Shown one piece after another: positions 35,336 through 44,035 of a stretch of 64,000 nt of DNA; positions within the stretch are counted from its first letter, which is position 1; each line of letters starts with the position of its first letter. Location: assembly GCF_012927165.1 (NCBI RefSeq), contig NZ_JABBGA010000023.1, forward strand, positions 1 through 64,000, given 5' to 3'. The notes beneath the pieces were generated by a model. It was not told the DNA's origin. It did not search any database and was given only the letters and a program-made list of their open reading frames with translations. The DNA is from Zoogloea dura (GTDB lineage Bacteria > Pseudomonadota > Gammaproteobacteria > Burkholderiales > Rhodocyclaceae). The translations under genes and the position numbers were made by a program.

Positions 35336-35354
35336 CATCGTCCGGAAAGACTAA
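35336..35354 (-). promoter_or_regulatory. regulon dyad upstream of the FATP-type ligase gene
   Basis: Read on the minus strand the site is TTAGTCTTTCCGGACGATG, with a perfect second arm, about 102 nt before the ligase start. Confidence 0.7.
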
Positions 35355-35384
35355 GTTCGACGGGATTGCCGGCAGCGCCCCCGG

Positions 35385-35403
35385 CTGGTCTGAACGGACG
35401 ATG
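35385..35403 (+). promoter_or_regulatory. regulon dyad upstream of tesD
   Basis: The site is CTGGTCTGAACGGACGATG, 77 nt before tesD. Together with the site at 35336-35354 it gives each divergent promoter its own correctly oriented copy, 30 bp apart. Confidence 0.72.
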
Positions 35404-35480
35404 CCGCGGCCCGCAGGTCCGGAGGAGCATCGCTACCGGAGCCCGTCCCTCGGGCGATTGACTACCAGGAGACATGAGCG

Positions 35481-36311
35481 ATGACCCTGCAGGACCTTCC
35501 CCTCCCCCTCGACCGCTACGCCGAACTGCCGAACGGCATGCGCCTGCACTACCTGGACTCGGGCCAGGGGCCGGTGGTGGTATGGCTGCATGGCAGCGGG
35601 CCGGGGGCCAGCGGCCACAGCAACTTCAAGGGCAACTACCCGGCCTTTGCCGCTGCGGGCTTTCGCAACATCGTGCTGGACCTGCCCGGCTTCGGCCGCT
35701 CCGACAAGCCGGCCGACGCCCAGTACAACCTGGACTTCTTCGTGTCCCGGCTGTCGGCCTTCCTGGAGGTGATCGGAGTGAAGCGTTGCACCCTGCTGGG
35801 CAACTCCCTGGGCGGCGCGATCGCCCTGGGCCAGGCGCTGGCCCGGCCGGATCTGGTCGAAGGCCTGATCCTGATGGCCCCGGGGGGTGTGGAGGCGCGG
35901 GAAACCTACTTCCGGATGGAGGGCATCAAGCGCATGGTGGAAACCTATGCCGCCGGCCCCATGGGGGTGGCGCAGATGCGCCACGTGATGGCGCTCCAGC
36001 TCTACGATGCGTCCCTGCTCGACGACGCCCTGCTGGCCGAGCGCGCGGCGGTGGCGGCTACCCAGCCGGCCAACCTTTTCTCGACGATGATGGTGCCCGA
36101 CATGACGGAACGCCTCCACGAGCTGAAGTGCCCGATCCTCGGCTTCTGGGGCACCAACGACAATTTCAACCCGGCCAGCGGCGCCATGAAGATCCTTGAC
36201 CACGCCCCCCAGGCCCGTTTCATCATGATCAACCGCTGCGGCCACTGGGTGCAGGTGGAGCACACCGACCTGTTCAACCGCAGCTGCATCGACTTCCTGA
36301 AGCGGGGCTGA
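35481..36311 (+). CDS. tesD: TesD/HsaD alpha/beta hydrolase, meta-cleavage product hydrolase
   Basis: This is a 276-residue alpha/beta hydrolase of the MhpC/BphD group. The catalytic triad is S109 (GNSLGG), D227 (WGTNDNF) and H255 (CGHWVQ). The oxyanion region HGSGPGASGHSNF is also typical. It hydrolyses 4,9-DSHA, the A-ring meta-cleavage product made by TesB, giving 2-hydroxyhexa-2,4-dienoate and the C/D-ring propionate (DOHNAA/HIP). It heads a two-gene plus-strand unit, five bases before the next gene. A CAGGAGACATGAGCG region provides the ribosome binding site. Confidence 0.9.
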   Translation: MTLQDLPLPLDRYAELPNGMRLHYLDSGQGPVVVWLHGSGPGASGHSNFKGNYPAFAAAGFRNIVLDLPGFGRSDKPADAQYNLDFFVSRLSAFLEVIGVKRCTLLGNSLGGAIALGQALARPDLVEGLILMAPGGVEARETYFRMEGIKRMVETYAAGPMGVAQMRHVMALQLYDASLLDDALLAERAAVAATQPANLFSTMMVPDMTERLHELKCPILGFWGTNDNFNPASGAMKILDHAPQARFIMINRCGHWVQVEHTDLFNRSCIDFLKRG

Positions 36312-36316
36312 CCAGC

Positions 36317-38449
36317 ATGGGCACTTTCGACAATCTGCTGCGCCCTGGCCACATCGGCCGCATGGAACTGCGCAACCGCATCGTGATGGCCCCGATGGGC
36401 TCCAACTTTGCCGAGGCCGACGGGACCTGCGGGGAGCGCATCCAGGCCTATTACGAGGCCCGTGCCGCCGGTGGCGCCGGGCTGCTGATCATGGGCGTGT
36501 GCGCCATCGCCTATCCGGCCGGCACCGCCGAGCCTTTCCAGGTGGGGGTCTCCGAGGAGCGCTTCGTCCCCGGCCTGGCGGCCCTGGCCGAGCGGGTGCA
36601 TCGCCACGGCGCCAAGCTGGCCATGCAGCTGCAGCACGCCGGCAAGACGGCCGTGCGCGACATGGCCGAGGGGCGCGAGCTGTGGGTGCCATCGATGCCA
36701 CCGCCGCTCAAGACCGACATGATGCAGGCCCTGACCCGCGAAGAACTGGGCGCCTTCATCAGCTCCAGCAAGCGCCGCGAGAGCGGCGGCGTGGCCATCC
36801 GGGTGATGGACAAGGCCGACATCGCGCAGATGGCCGAGTGGTTCGCCGCTGCCGCCGAGCGGGCCCGCCGGGCCGGCTTCGACGGGGTGGAGCTCCACGC
36901 CGCCCACAGCTACATCATCGCCGGCTTCCTGTCCCCCTATTACAACAAGCGCGACGACGAGTACGGCGGCTCCCTGGAAAACCGGGCGCGCATGCTGCTG
37001 GAAGTGATCGCCGCCGTGCGCGCGCGGGTGGGCGCCGACTTTCCGGTGTGGCTGCGCCTGGATGCGGAGGAGATCCGCACCCCCGGCGGCATCACCCTGG
37101 ACGACGCCAAGGCCGTGGCGCGGATGGCCGAGGCGGCCGGCGTGGACGCGGTGAGCGTGTCGGCCTACGCCAACACCAGCACCGGGGTGGCCTTCACCGA
37201 GGCGCCCCTGGTCCAGCAGAAGGCGGGCTTCCTGCCCTGGGCAGCCGAGATCAAGGCCGGGCTGCAGATCCCGGTGATCGCCGTCGGGCGCCTGGAGCCG
37301 GAGGTGGCCGATACCGCCATCGGTGCCGGCCAGTGCGACTTCGTGGCCATGGCGCGCAAACTGCTGGCCGACCCGGAGCTGCCCCGCAAGCTCGTCGAGA
37401 ACCGCCCGGAGGACATCCGCCCCTGCATCTACTGCTACGCCTGCGTCAGCCAGATCTTCATCAACCAGCGGGTCAAGTGCGCGGTGAATCCCCTCACCGG
37501 CCATGAGTTCGAGACCCGCCTGAACCCCGTGGCCACGCCTGCCCACATCGTGGTGGTGGGCGGTGGCCCGGCCGGCCTGGAGGCGGCCCGGGTCGCTGCG
37601 CTGCGCGGCCACCGGGTGACCCTGGTCGAGCGCAGCGGACGGCTCGGCGGCACCCTCTTCTTCGCCGGCCTGGCCTATGCCGAGAACGGCGCCCTGCTCG
37701 ACCACCTGGTGCGCCAGGTGAAGAAGCTGCCGATCCAGCTGATGCTGGGCACCGCCGCCACCCCTGCCCTGCTCCGCGAGCTCAAGGCCGATGCGGTGAT
37801 CGTCGCCACCGGCGCCGAACGCAGCGCCCCGGCCATCCCCGGCGCAGAGCAGGACCACGTGTGGTCCGGCGACGAACTGCGCCGCCTGATGACCGACGAC
37901 CGGGCCGAGGAGATCGCCAAGCGCAAGCTGTCCTTCGGTCAGCGCGCGCTGATGAAGGCCGGCAGCCTGGCCGGCGTCACCGACAGCAGCGACGCCATCC
38001 AGAACCTGTCGCGCCTGTGGATGCCCCTGGGCAAGCGCGTCGCCATCATCGGCGGCGGGCTGGTCGGCCTCGAGCTGGCGGAGTTCCTGGTGGAGCGCGG
38101 CCGCCAGGTGAGCGTGCTGGAAGAAGGCCCCAGCCTCGGCCGGGAGCTGTCGATCGTGCGGCGCTGGCGGGTGCTGGACAGCCTGCGCCAGCACAAGGCC
38201 GAGCTGCTGACCCAGGCCACGGTGACCGACATCGGCAGCAAGGCGGTGAGCTACACCACCCAGGACGGCGAAACCCGCAGCCTGCCCGCCGATTCCGTGG
38301 TGCTGGCCATCGGCGCCCGCCCGGACGACCGGCTGGCCAAGGAGCTGGAAAGCGTCAGGGTGCCGGTGATCACCGCCGGCGACGGCGCCGCCATCGGCTA
38401 CATCGAAGGCGCCCTGGCCTCCGGCTTCGCGGCGGGCAACCGGGTGTGA
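36317..38449 (+). CDS. FadH/BaiCD-like NADH:flavin oxidoreductase with iron-sulfur and FAD domains
   Basis: This is a 710-residue multidomain reductase. The N-terminal 380 residues form an old-yellow-enzyme barrel (LRNRIVMAPMGSNFA; the LHAAHSYIIAGFLSPYYNKR block). C-P-C-I-Y-C-Y-A-C and VKCAVNP hold the 4Fe-4S cysteines. The C-terminal half has two nucleotide-binding motifs, VVVGGGPAGLEAARVAAL and VAIIGGGLVGLELAEF. This is the architecture of 2,4-dienoyl-CoA reductase and of bile-acid BaiCD/BaiH reductases. Here it may reduce a double bond of a steroid or of the dienoate released by TesD. It is co-transcribed with tesD. Confidence 0.86.
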   Translation: MGTFDNLLRPGHIGRMELRNRIVMAPMGSNFAEADGTCGERIQAYYEARAAGGAGLLIMGVCAIAYPAGTAEPFQVGVSEERFVPGLAALAERVHRHGAKLAMQLQHAGKTAVRDMAEGRELWVPSMPPPLKTDMMQALTREELGAFISSSKRRESGGVAIRVMDKADIAQMAEWFAAAAERARRAGFDGVELHAAHSYIIAGFLSPYYNKRDDEYGGSLENRARMLLEVIAAVRARVGADFPVWLRLDAEEIRTPGGITLDDAKAVARMAEAAGVDAVSVSAYANTSTGVAFTEAPLVQQKAGFLPWAAEIKAGLQIPVIAVGRLEPEVADTAIGAGQCDFVAMARKLLADPELPRKLVENRPEDIRPCIYCYACVSQIFINQRVKCAVNPLTGHEFETRLNPVATPAHIVVVGGGPAGLEAARVAALRGHRVTLVERSGRLGGTLFFAGLAYAENGALLDHLVRQVKKLPIQLMLGTAATPALLRELKADAVIVATGAERSAPAIPGAEQDHVWSGDELRRLMTDDRAEEIAKRKLSFGQRALMKAGSLAGVTDSSDAIQNLSRLWMPLGKRVAIIGGGLVGLELAEFLVERGRQVSVLEEGPSLGRELSIVRRWRVLDSLRQHKAELLTQATVTDIGSKAVSYTTQDGETRSLPADSVVLAIGARPDDRLAKELESVRVPVITAGDGAAIGYIEGALASGFAAGNRV

Positions 38450-38569
38450 GGGCCAGGCCCGGGCAGGGCATGTAATGTGTCAGATGACGGGTCGGGCGGA
38501 TCCTGGTTCGGGATGCCGCCGGGCCCACCCTACCCTTCATCCCGTCGTCGTCTGGATCGGGAAGACCGG

Positions 38570-38588
38570 CTTGCCAATTTTTGGCAGG
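38570..38588. promoter_or_regulatory. inverted repeat before parD, possible autoregulatory operator
   Basis: The inverted repeat CTTGCCAA-TTT-TTGGCAGG begins 36 bases before the parD ATG. ParD-type antitoxins repress their own promoters through such palindromes. Assignment is by position only. Confidence 0.45.
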
Positions 38589-38605
38589 CCCTCTAGCCTG
38601 CAGGC

Positions 38606-38848
38606 ATGAGCACGATGAACATTTCCTTTCCCGACGCCCTGAAGTCTTTTGTCGACGAACAGGTCAGCCAGCGCGGCTATGGCACGAGCAGCGAGTACGT
38701 ACGCGAGTTGATCCGCAAGGACCAGGATCGGGTGCATCTGCGCGGCCTGCTCCTGGCAGGTGCCTCTTCCGCCCCCACAGCGCCGGCCGACGGCGCCTAC
38801 TTCGAAGACCTGCGGGACCGCGTGCGCAAGGCTGGCCCCAAAGGGTGA
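38606..38848 (+). CDS. parD: ParD-family antitoxin
   Basis: This is an 80-residue protein with an N-terminal ribbon-helix-helix (MNISFPDALKSFVDEQVSQR) and YGTSSEYVRELIRKDQD, the signature of ParD/CC2985 antitoxins. It should bind DNA as a dimer and neutralise a ParE toxin through its C-terminus. The downstream parE reading frame is broken, so it is now probably an orphan. It lies after the tesD unit, outside the steroid regulon. Confidence 0.85.
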   Translation: MSTMNISFPDALKSFVDEQVSQRGYGTSSEYVRELIRKDQDRVHLRGLLLAGASSAPTAPADGAYFEDLRDRVRKAGPKG

Positions 38849-39032
38849 AGGCCAAGCCGGTCATCCCGCGGGATCAGGCCAACCCGACGTTGATGCAGCC
38901 ATTGCCTTCTATCTGAATGAAGGTGGGACGCGAGCCGCCCCAGGCTTCATCGATCACAACAGATCATCCATTCACAGCACCTCAATGCCCGGCACTTCCC
39001 GGTACAGGAAAATCGAGGCCGACAGCGCCTGA
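38845..39032 (+). pseudogene. parE: frameshifted and decayed parE toxin gene
   Basis: A GTG overlapping the parD stop begins VKAKPVIPRDQA in one frame. The ParE sequence then continues in another frame as DVDAAIAFYLNEGGTRAAPGFID, the typical N-terminal helices of the ParE/RelE fold, and loses similarity after that (SRY...). At least one frameshift and probably more remove the C-terminal catalytic or gyrase-binding region, so a working toxin is unlikely. Confidence 0.7.
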
Positions 39033-39079
39033 GTTTACGTCTCCGTACTTCTTAGTCACAAACCACTGGCCTGCTCCGC

Positions 39080-39433
39080 ATGATGAAGACCTCAATCGCA
39101 CTCATAGTTGTCGCCACAACAGTATCCGCTTGCGGAGGCCTCGAAACGAAGGCTATGCACATCAACCTAGGCGATGCCAAGGAAAAGGTTGTTTCGCTAA
39201 TGGGTCCTCCTGATGATCGTCAAGTGAAGGATACGAACGAAGCTTGGCAGTACTGCCAAACTGGTGCTGGCTTCGGATGGCACGACTATCGGATCATTTG
39301 GTTCAGAAACGGAAAGGTCACCGGACTCAACTCGTACAAGAGCACTCGTCCGGGTTCTTCCTGCATGGCAGACATCAAACAAGTGCGCTGGGAGGATGCC
39401 CCGGATACAGTGGTTGAGATTCGGAAACGATAG
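39080..39433 (+). CDS. small lipoprotein, SmpA/BamE-like
   Basis: This is a 117-residue protein with a lipoprotein signal (lipobox VSAC, cysteine at residue 18). The segment NLGDAKEKVVSLMGPPDDRQ recalls the SmpA/OmlA (BamE-like) domain, where a helix-G-x-P-D turn is conserved. It probably sits in the membrane facing the periplasm. The base composition is lower in GC than the neighbours. No clear ribosome binding site is seen. The role is unknown. Confidence 0.65.
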   Translation: MMKTSIALIVVATTVSACGGLETKAMHINLGDAKEKVVSLMGPPDDRQVKDTNEAWQYCQTGAGFGWHDYRIIWFRNGKVTGLNSYKSTRPGSSCMADIKQVRWEDAPDTVVEIRKR

Positions 39434-39589
39434 ACGATCCCGCCTGCAGAATGCGGTCTCCTCCTTCCCAAGCCAAGCACCCGTCTGTTGAGTCCGGCTT
39501 AGCGAGCGTTAGAGACCAAGCAGGCTACGGTTTTTAGGGCCCCACAGACGCTAGGCGCCGGTTACCCCCCAACGCCATACCCCGTCACC

Positions 39590-40108
39590 ATGCCCGCACG
39601 AATCCTCTCCATTGAAGCCGATATCACCACGCTGGCGGTAGATGCCATCGTCAATGCCGCCAACTCGTCCCTGCTCGGGGGCGGTGGCGTGGACGGCGCC
39701 ATTCATCGTGCCGCCGGCCCCGAACTGGTTCATGAATGCCGGCGACTGGGTGGCTGCAGGACGGGCGATGCCAGGATCACCGGGGGCTATCGCCTGCCTG
39801 CCCGTTTCGTCATCCACACGGTGGGGCCCGTCTGGCGCGGCGGCGAGAACGGAGAGCCGGCACTCCTCGCAGCGTGCTACCGACGTTCGATCGAAGTCGC
39901 CGCCGCCGAGGGGCTGGCGACGATCGCCTTTCCCAGCATCAGCACGGGCGTTTATGGCTACCCGATCGAACTGGCCGCCCCTGTCGCGGTGGCCAGCGTG
40001 CGGGCGGCGGCCTCCGCCTTCCCCGGGATCCGGGAGATCACCTTCGCGTGTTTTTCGGCCGCAGACCTGGCGGTCTACGAATCGGTCCTGGGCCGGCCCG
40101 CGCCCTAA
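39590..40108 (+). CDS. macrodomain protein, O-acetyl-ADP-ribose deacetylase type
   Basis: This is a 172-residue single macrodomain. It has [30 protein letters not shown], containing the ADP-ribose-binding Asn and glycine loop, and [15 protein letters not shown]. This matches YmdB-type enzymes that remove acetyl or ADP-ribose groups from O-acetyl-ADP-ribose or proteins. It is a stand-alone gene that converges with the MFS exporter gene. No regulon dyad precedes it. Confidence 0.92.
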   Translation: MPARILSIEADITTLAVDAIVNAANSSLLGGGGVDGAIHRAAGPELVHECRRLGGCRTGDARITGGYRLPARFVIHTVGPVWRGGENGEPALLAACYRRSIEVAAAEGLATIAFPSISTGVYGYPIELAAPVAVASVRAAASAFPGIREITFACFSAADLAVYESVLGRPAP

Positions 40109-40137
40109 CCGTCCGGCCATCCCGCCTACCGGCGGCC

Positions 40138-41559
40138 TCACTCCCGTGGTTTCATCCGCAGCGCCGCTACCGTGGCGAGCAGGAAGGTCGCGGTGAGGAG
40201 CAGGAAGGCTTCCGAGTAAGCGGCGTCGATACCGCGAGGGGTCACGCCATACACAGTGATCCGCCATTCCACGAAGACCGCCACGATGGCGATGCCCAGC
40301 ACGCCGCCAAGCTGGCGGACGTAGTTGTTGACCATCGAGGCCTCGCCCATCAGGCGGGGCTGGAGGTGGCGCAGGGTGGCGAGGGTCAGGGCCGGGATGA
40401 TCAGGCCCAGGCCGACGCGCCCGATCATCGTGTCCCACAGGATCTCGGCATAGCTCACCGCGCTGCCGCGCAGGCCGAAGTAGAGGAAGGACAGGCCGAA
40501 GACCAGCAGCCCGGCCACCGTGATCCAGCGCGGCGAGTGCCGATCGGCCACCACGCCGGCCAGCGGGATGGTGGCGGCCAGCACGAAGCCGGAGGGCATC
40601 AGGGCCAGGCCGGCGGGGGTGGCGCCGAAGCCCAGGGCGTTCTGCAGGAAGACCGGGATCAGGTAGCTCGAGGCATACACCCCGACCCCGTAAGCGAAGG
40701 ACACCAGGATGCCCATCGCGAAGGCGCGCTCGCGGAACAGCTCCAGGGAGAAGATCGGCGCCACCGCCCGCCCGGCGTGGCGGACGAAGAGGCCGGCCGA
40801 CAGCAGCGCGATGCCCGATTGCACCAGGCTCCAGGTGGCCAGCGGGCCGGCCTCGCGCAGGCTGGCCACCCACTCGATCAGCACCAGGGTCATGACGCTC
40901 AGCAGGATCACCCCGTACCAGTCGAAGGGACGCCGCTGGAGGTCGTCCGCCCGGGGCAGCAGGTGGGCCGCCAGCAGGCCGGCGAGCAGGCAGAAGGGCA
41001 CACTGAGCAGGAAGATCGACTGCCAGCCGAAGTGCTCCAGCAGCACGCCGGCCAGGGTCGGCGCCACCGCCGGAGCCAGCACGATGCCGAAGCTGAGCAG
41101 CCCGGTCGCCCTGCCCTGCCGGCCAGGTGGAAAGAGGCGCATCACCACCACCATCGACAGGGGTTGCTGCACGCCGGCGGCGGCCCCCTGCAGCAGGCGG
41201 ATCGCCACGGTCCCGGCAAAATCGCTGACCAGGGCACCGGCCAGGCTGGTCAGCCCGAGGAACAGCACCGTCCCCAGGAAGACCCGCCGGAAGCCGTAGC
41301 GCTCAAGCAGCCAGGGGGTGGGCAGCATGGCCACGGTCATCGCCGCCATGTAGCCGGTGATGACCCACTGGACCCGGTCCTGCCCCATGCCCCAGTAGGC
41401 GCCCATCGCCGGCACCGCCACGCTGAAGCTGGTGGTGGCGAGCACCGCGGCGATCACCCCGATGGCCACGGTGAGCAGGGCCAGCCAGCGGTAGCGCTCG
41501 CCGTGGCGGGCGAACAGCTCGTCGCGGCTGGGGGCGACGGGCAGGAGGAGGCTCAGCAT
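40138..41559 (-). CDS. DHA2-type MFS exporter (EmrB/QacA family)
   Basis: This is a 473-residue inner-membrane protein with about 14 hydrophobic segments. It contains VQWVITGYMAAMTVAMLPTPWLLERYGFRR (motif A/D1 region) and VAPTLAGVLLEHFGWQSIFLL (motif C). It is a drug:H+ antiporter-2 type carrier. It is the last gene on the minus strand after the side-chain operon, 58 bases beyond an acyl-CoA dehydrogenase gene, so it might export steroid intermediates. No strong ribosome binding site is seen. Confidence 0.83.
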   Translation of the reverse strand: MLSLLLPVAPSRDELFARHGERYRWLALLTVAIGVIAAVLATTSFSVAVPAMGAYWGMGQDRVQWVITGYMAAMTVAMLPTPWLLERYGFRRVFLGTVLFLGLTSLAGALVSDFAGTVAIRLLQGAAAGVQQPLSMVVVMRLFPPGRQGRATGLLSFGIVLAPAVAPTLAGVLLEHFGWQSIFLLSVPFCLLAGLLAAHLLPRADDLQRRPFDWYGVILLSVMTLVLIEWVASLREAGPLATWSLVQSGIALLSAGLFVRHAGRAVAPIFSLELFRERAFAMGILVSFAYGVGVYASSYLIPVFLQNALGFGATPAGLALMPSGFVLAATIPLAGVVADRHSPRWITVAGLLVFGLSFLYFGLRGSAVSYAEILWDTMIGRVGLGLIIPALTLATLRHLQPRLMGEASMVNNYVRQLGGVLGIAIVAVFVEWRITVYGVTPRGIDAAYSEAFLLLTATFLLATVAALRMKPRE

Positions 41560-41616
41560 GGCCGCATCCGGCGGGGGCCGGCGTGGAGCGGCGGGTGACC
41601 GACGACCCGCGCCATC

Positions 41617-42768
41617 TCAGCCCTCCCGGCCGGCGTCGGCGTAGCGCTGGCAATGGAAATCCCCATCGCCGAGGCAGGCCTGGGCCACCCGGATGCGCTT
41701 CAGGAACAGACCCACGTCCAGCTCGTCGGTGACGCCCATGCCGCCATGCATCTGCACCGCCTCGCGGCTGACCAGGTGGGCGACCTGGCCGGCCTTCCAT
41801 TTGGCCAGGCTGACCAGGCGGGCGCGGCCGGCTGCGTCGAGGGAGGCGTCGTCGAGGGCGGCGAGCCCGGCCATGACCGTGCTGCGTGCCAGCTGCAGGT
41901 GGGTGTAGCACCAGGCGGCCCGGTGCTGCAGGGCCTGGAAGGAGCCGATCGGCACGTCGAACTGGACCCGCGTCTTCAGATACTCGACGGTGGTGTCAAA
42001 CAGGGCCTGGGACGCACCCAGCAGCTCGGCGGCCAGGCACACCCGACCCCGGTCGAGGGCCGCGTCCAGGCCGGCCCAGGCTTGCCCCTCGGCCCCCAGC
42101 AGGCTGGCGGCCTCCACCTGTACCGCGTCCAGGCGCAGCCGGGCGTGATTTCGGGAATCCACCAGTTTCATCGGCGAGACCCGCAGACCGGCCGCATCGG
42201 CGGGAACCAGGAAGAGGCTCAGCCCGGCGATGTCACCTGGCTGCCCGGCGGTACGGGCGAGCACCACGAAGGCGTCGGCGCCGATGCCGTCCACCACGAA
42301 GACCTTGTCACCCGTCAGCACCCAGCCCTGCCCTTCACGGCAGGCCGCCAGGGCGGTGTTGGCCGGGGCGTGGCGGGGCTGTTCGTCCACCGCCAGGGCG
42401 ATGCGCCGGTCGCCGGCGATCAGGGCCGGCAGCCATTCGGCCTGCTGCGCGGGCGAACCGGCCAGCTCCACAGCAGAGCCGCCCAGCACGATGCTGGAGA
42501 GCAGCGGTGCAGCACTGAGCTTGCCGCCAATCTGCTCGAAGACAGCGCCCAGGCCCTTGCAGCCGAAGTCCAGGCCGCCGAGGGACTCGGGAAAGGGGAT
42601 GGCGCTCCACCCCAGGTTCACCATCTCCCGCCACAGGGCCGGGTCGAAGCCTTGGGCCGCCCCCTCGTCACGCAAGCGACGCTGGGCGCTGACCGGGCTC
42701 CTGGCGGCCAGGAACTCGCTGGCGGTGTCGGCCAGCAGGCGCTGCTCTTCGGAATAAACCAGACTCAT
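41617..42768 (-). CDS. acyl-CoA dehydrogenase, probable small/partner subunit
   Basis: This is a 383-residue acyl-CoA dehydrogenase-fold protein with a divergent middle domain. The C-terminal half has TRVQFDVPIGSFQALQHRAAW and QMHGGMGVTDELDVGLFLKR. Its companion upstream (42782-44011) is a full-length dehydrogenase, so the two may form a heterotetramer as in ChsE and other steroid enzymes. A GTG at 42774 is too close to the AGGAGG ribosome binding site; the ATG at 42768 is eight bases from it and was chosen. Confidence 0.83.
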   Translation of the reverse strand: MSLVYSEEQRLLADTASEFLAARSPVSAQRRLRDEGAAQGFDPALWREMVNLGWSAIPFPESLGGLDFGCKGLGAVFEQIGGKLSAAPLLSSIVLGGSAVELAGSPAQQAEWLPALIAGDRRIALAVDEQPRHAPANTALAACREGQGWVLTGDKVFVVDGIGADAFVVLARTAGQPGDIAGLSLFLVPADAAGLRVSPMKLVDSRNHARLRLDAVQVEAASLLGAEGQAWAGLDAALDRGRVCLAAELLGASQALFDTTVEYLKTRVQFDVPIGSFQALQHRAAWCYTHLQLARSTVMAGLAALDDASLDAAGRARLVSLAKWKAGQVAHLVSREAVQMHGGMGVTDELDVGLFLKRIRVAQACLGDGDFHCQRYADAGREG

Positions 42769-42781
42769 GCTCACCGCCTCC

Positions 42782-44011
42782 TTACTTGCTCTGTTTGCCT
42801 TCGGGCAGCTCGAGCACCCGCTTGGCGATGACGTTCAGCTGCACCTCGGACGAACCGCCGGCGATGGTCTGGGCAAAGCTGCCCAGCCAGGCCTTGCTCA
42901 GGGCCAACTCCTGTTCGGTGAATTCATCCCCCTCCCAGCCCAGGGCGCGATGACCCATCAGGTCGAGGAGGATCTCGAACTTGTCCTTCTCCTGCTCGGA
43001 GTGCACCAGCTTCATGATGGACATCAGCCCGGACACGTTCTGGCGGGCGCGCATCTCCTCGCCCATGCGCTGCACGGTGAGGGTGTAGCTGTGCTCCTCC
43101 ATCGACATCGCCACGGCGCGGGCGCGCAGGGCGATGTCGGCCGGCGCGGCGGCTGATGTGGCAGCTGAGGTGGCAGCCCCAACCGGCGGCAGGTAGCGCT
43201 CCGCCAGGCTCATCAGGTCGAAGTGGGTCGGCAGGCTGAACTCGCCGAACTTGGACATGGCCCGCCGCTCGTGCTGGAGCAGGGCCTTGGCCAGGGTCCA
43301 GCCGCCGTGGAGGGGGCCGATCAGCTGGCCCTTGGGCACGTTCACGTTGTCGAAGAAGACCTGGCAGAAGGACGACTTGCCGCTGATCAGGTCGATGGGC
43401 GTGACGGTGATGCCGGGCGACTGCATGTCCAGCACGATCAGGCTGATGCCCTGGTGCTTGGGCGCCGCCGGATCGGTGCGCACCAGGGCGTACATCCAGT
43501 CGGACTTGTCGCCGTAGGAGGTCCAGATCTTGGTGCCGTTCACCAGGAAGTGGTCGCCCTGGTCCACCGCCGAGGTCTTCAGGCTGGCCAGGTCGGAGCC
43601 CGCGTTGGGCTCCGAGAAGCCCTGGCACCAGCGGATCTCGCCGCGGGTCATGGGCTTGAGCAGGGCCTGCTTCTGTTCTTCCGTGCCGAACTCCAGGATC
43701 ACCGGGCCGAGCATCCAGATGCCCAGGTTGATCTGCGCCGGGCGGCAGTGGAGGCGGCGCATCTCGGCCTCCAGCACCGCGGTCTGCTCGGCGCTCAGGC
43801 CACCACCGCCGTACTCGGCCGGCCAGTCGGGGGCGAACCAGCCCTTGTCGCGCATGCGCTCGAACCACAGACGCTGGTCATCGGACTGGAAGCTGAGCTT
43901 CCGGCCGCCGAAGATCAGCGCCCCGTCCGGCGTCGGGGTGCGCATGGCCGGCGGGCAGTTGGCCTCCAGCCAGGCGCGGACTTCCTTGCGGAACTCGTCA
44001 ATCGTGCTCAT
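42782..44011 (-). CDS. acyl-CoA dehydrogenase, full-length
   Basis: This is a 409-residue acyl-CoA dehydrogenase. It has WCQGFSEPNAGSDLASL, VNGTKIWTSYGDKSDW and the C-terminal AGGSSEVQLNVIAKRVL. A 12-residue Ala/Ser/Thr-rich insertion (about residues 275-290) is unusual. It belongs to the side-chain operon between chsE2 and a second dehydrogenase gene. Its place suggests action on a side chain of different length from that handled by ChsE1-ChsE2, which is inference. AAGGATGAAGCG serves as ribosome binding site. Confidence 0.85.
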   Translation of the reverse strand: MSTIDEFRKEVRAWLEANCPPAMRTPTPDGALIFGGRKLSFQSDDQRLWFERMRDKGWFAPDWPAEYGGGGLSAEQTAVLEAEMRRLHCRPAQINLGIWMLGPVILEFGTEEQKQALLKPMTRGEIRWCQGFSEPNAGSDLASLKTSAVDQGDHFLVNGTKIWTSYGDKSDWMYALVRTDPAAPKHQGISLIVLDMQSPGITVTPIDLISGKSSFCQVFFDNVNVPKGQLIGPLHGGWTLAKALLQHERRAMSKFGEFSLPTHFDLMSLAERYLPPVGAATSAATSAAAPADIALRARAVAMSMEEHSYTLTVQRMGEEMRARQNVSGLMSIMKLVHSEQEKDKFEILLDLMGHRALGWEGDEFTEQELALSKAWLGSFAQTIAGGSSEVQLNVIAKRVLELPEGKQSK

Positions 44012-44035
44012 CGCTTCATCCTTGTGTGCCCGGGC

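Noticed and set aside
36002-38194. Long open frame of about 730 codons antisense to the FadH/BaiCD-like reductase gene
   Set aside because: It lies opposite a gene with clear motifs, has no ribosome binding site, and its translation is rich in His, Gln, Gly and Ala with no domain. It is a by-product of high GC.
38521-38569. CGTCGTCGTCTGGATCGGG before parD as another regulon dyad
   Set aside because: Only the left arm resembles the consensus; the right arm CGGGAAG does not match GGACGATG.
39480-39540. GCTTAGCGAGCGTTAGAG as a second attC end
   Set aside because: The core deviates from GTTRRRY, and no pairing left half was found upstream.
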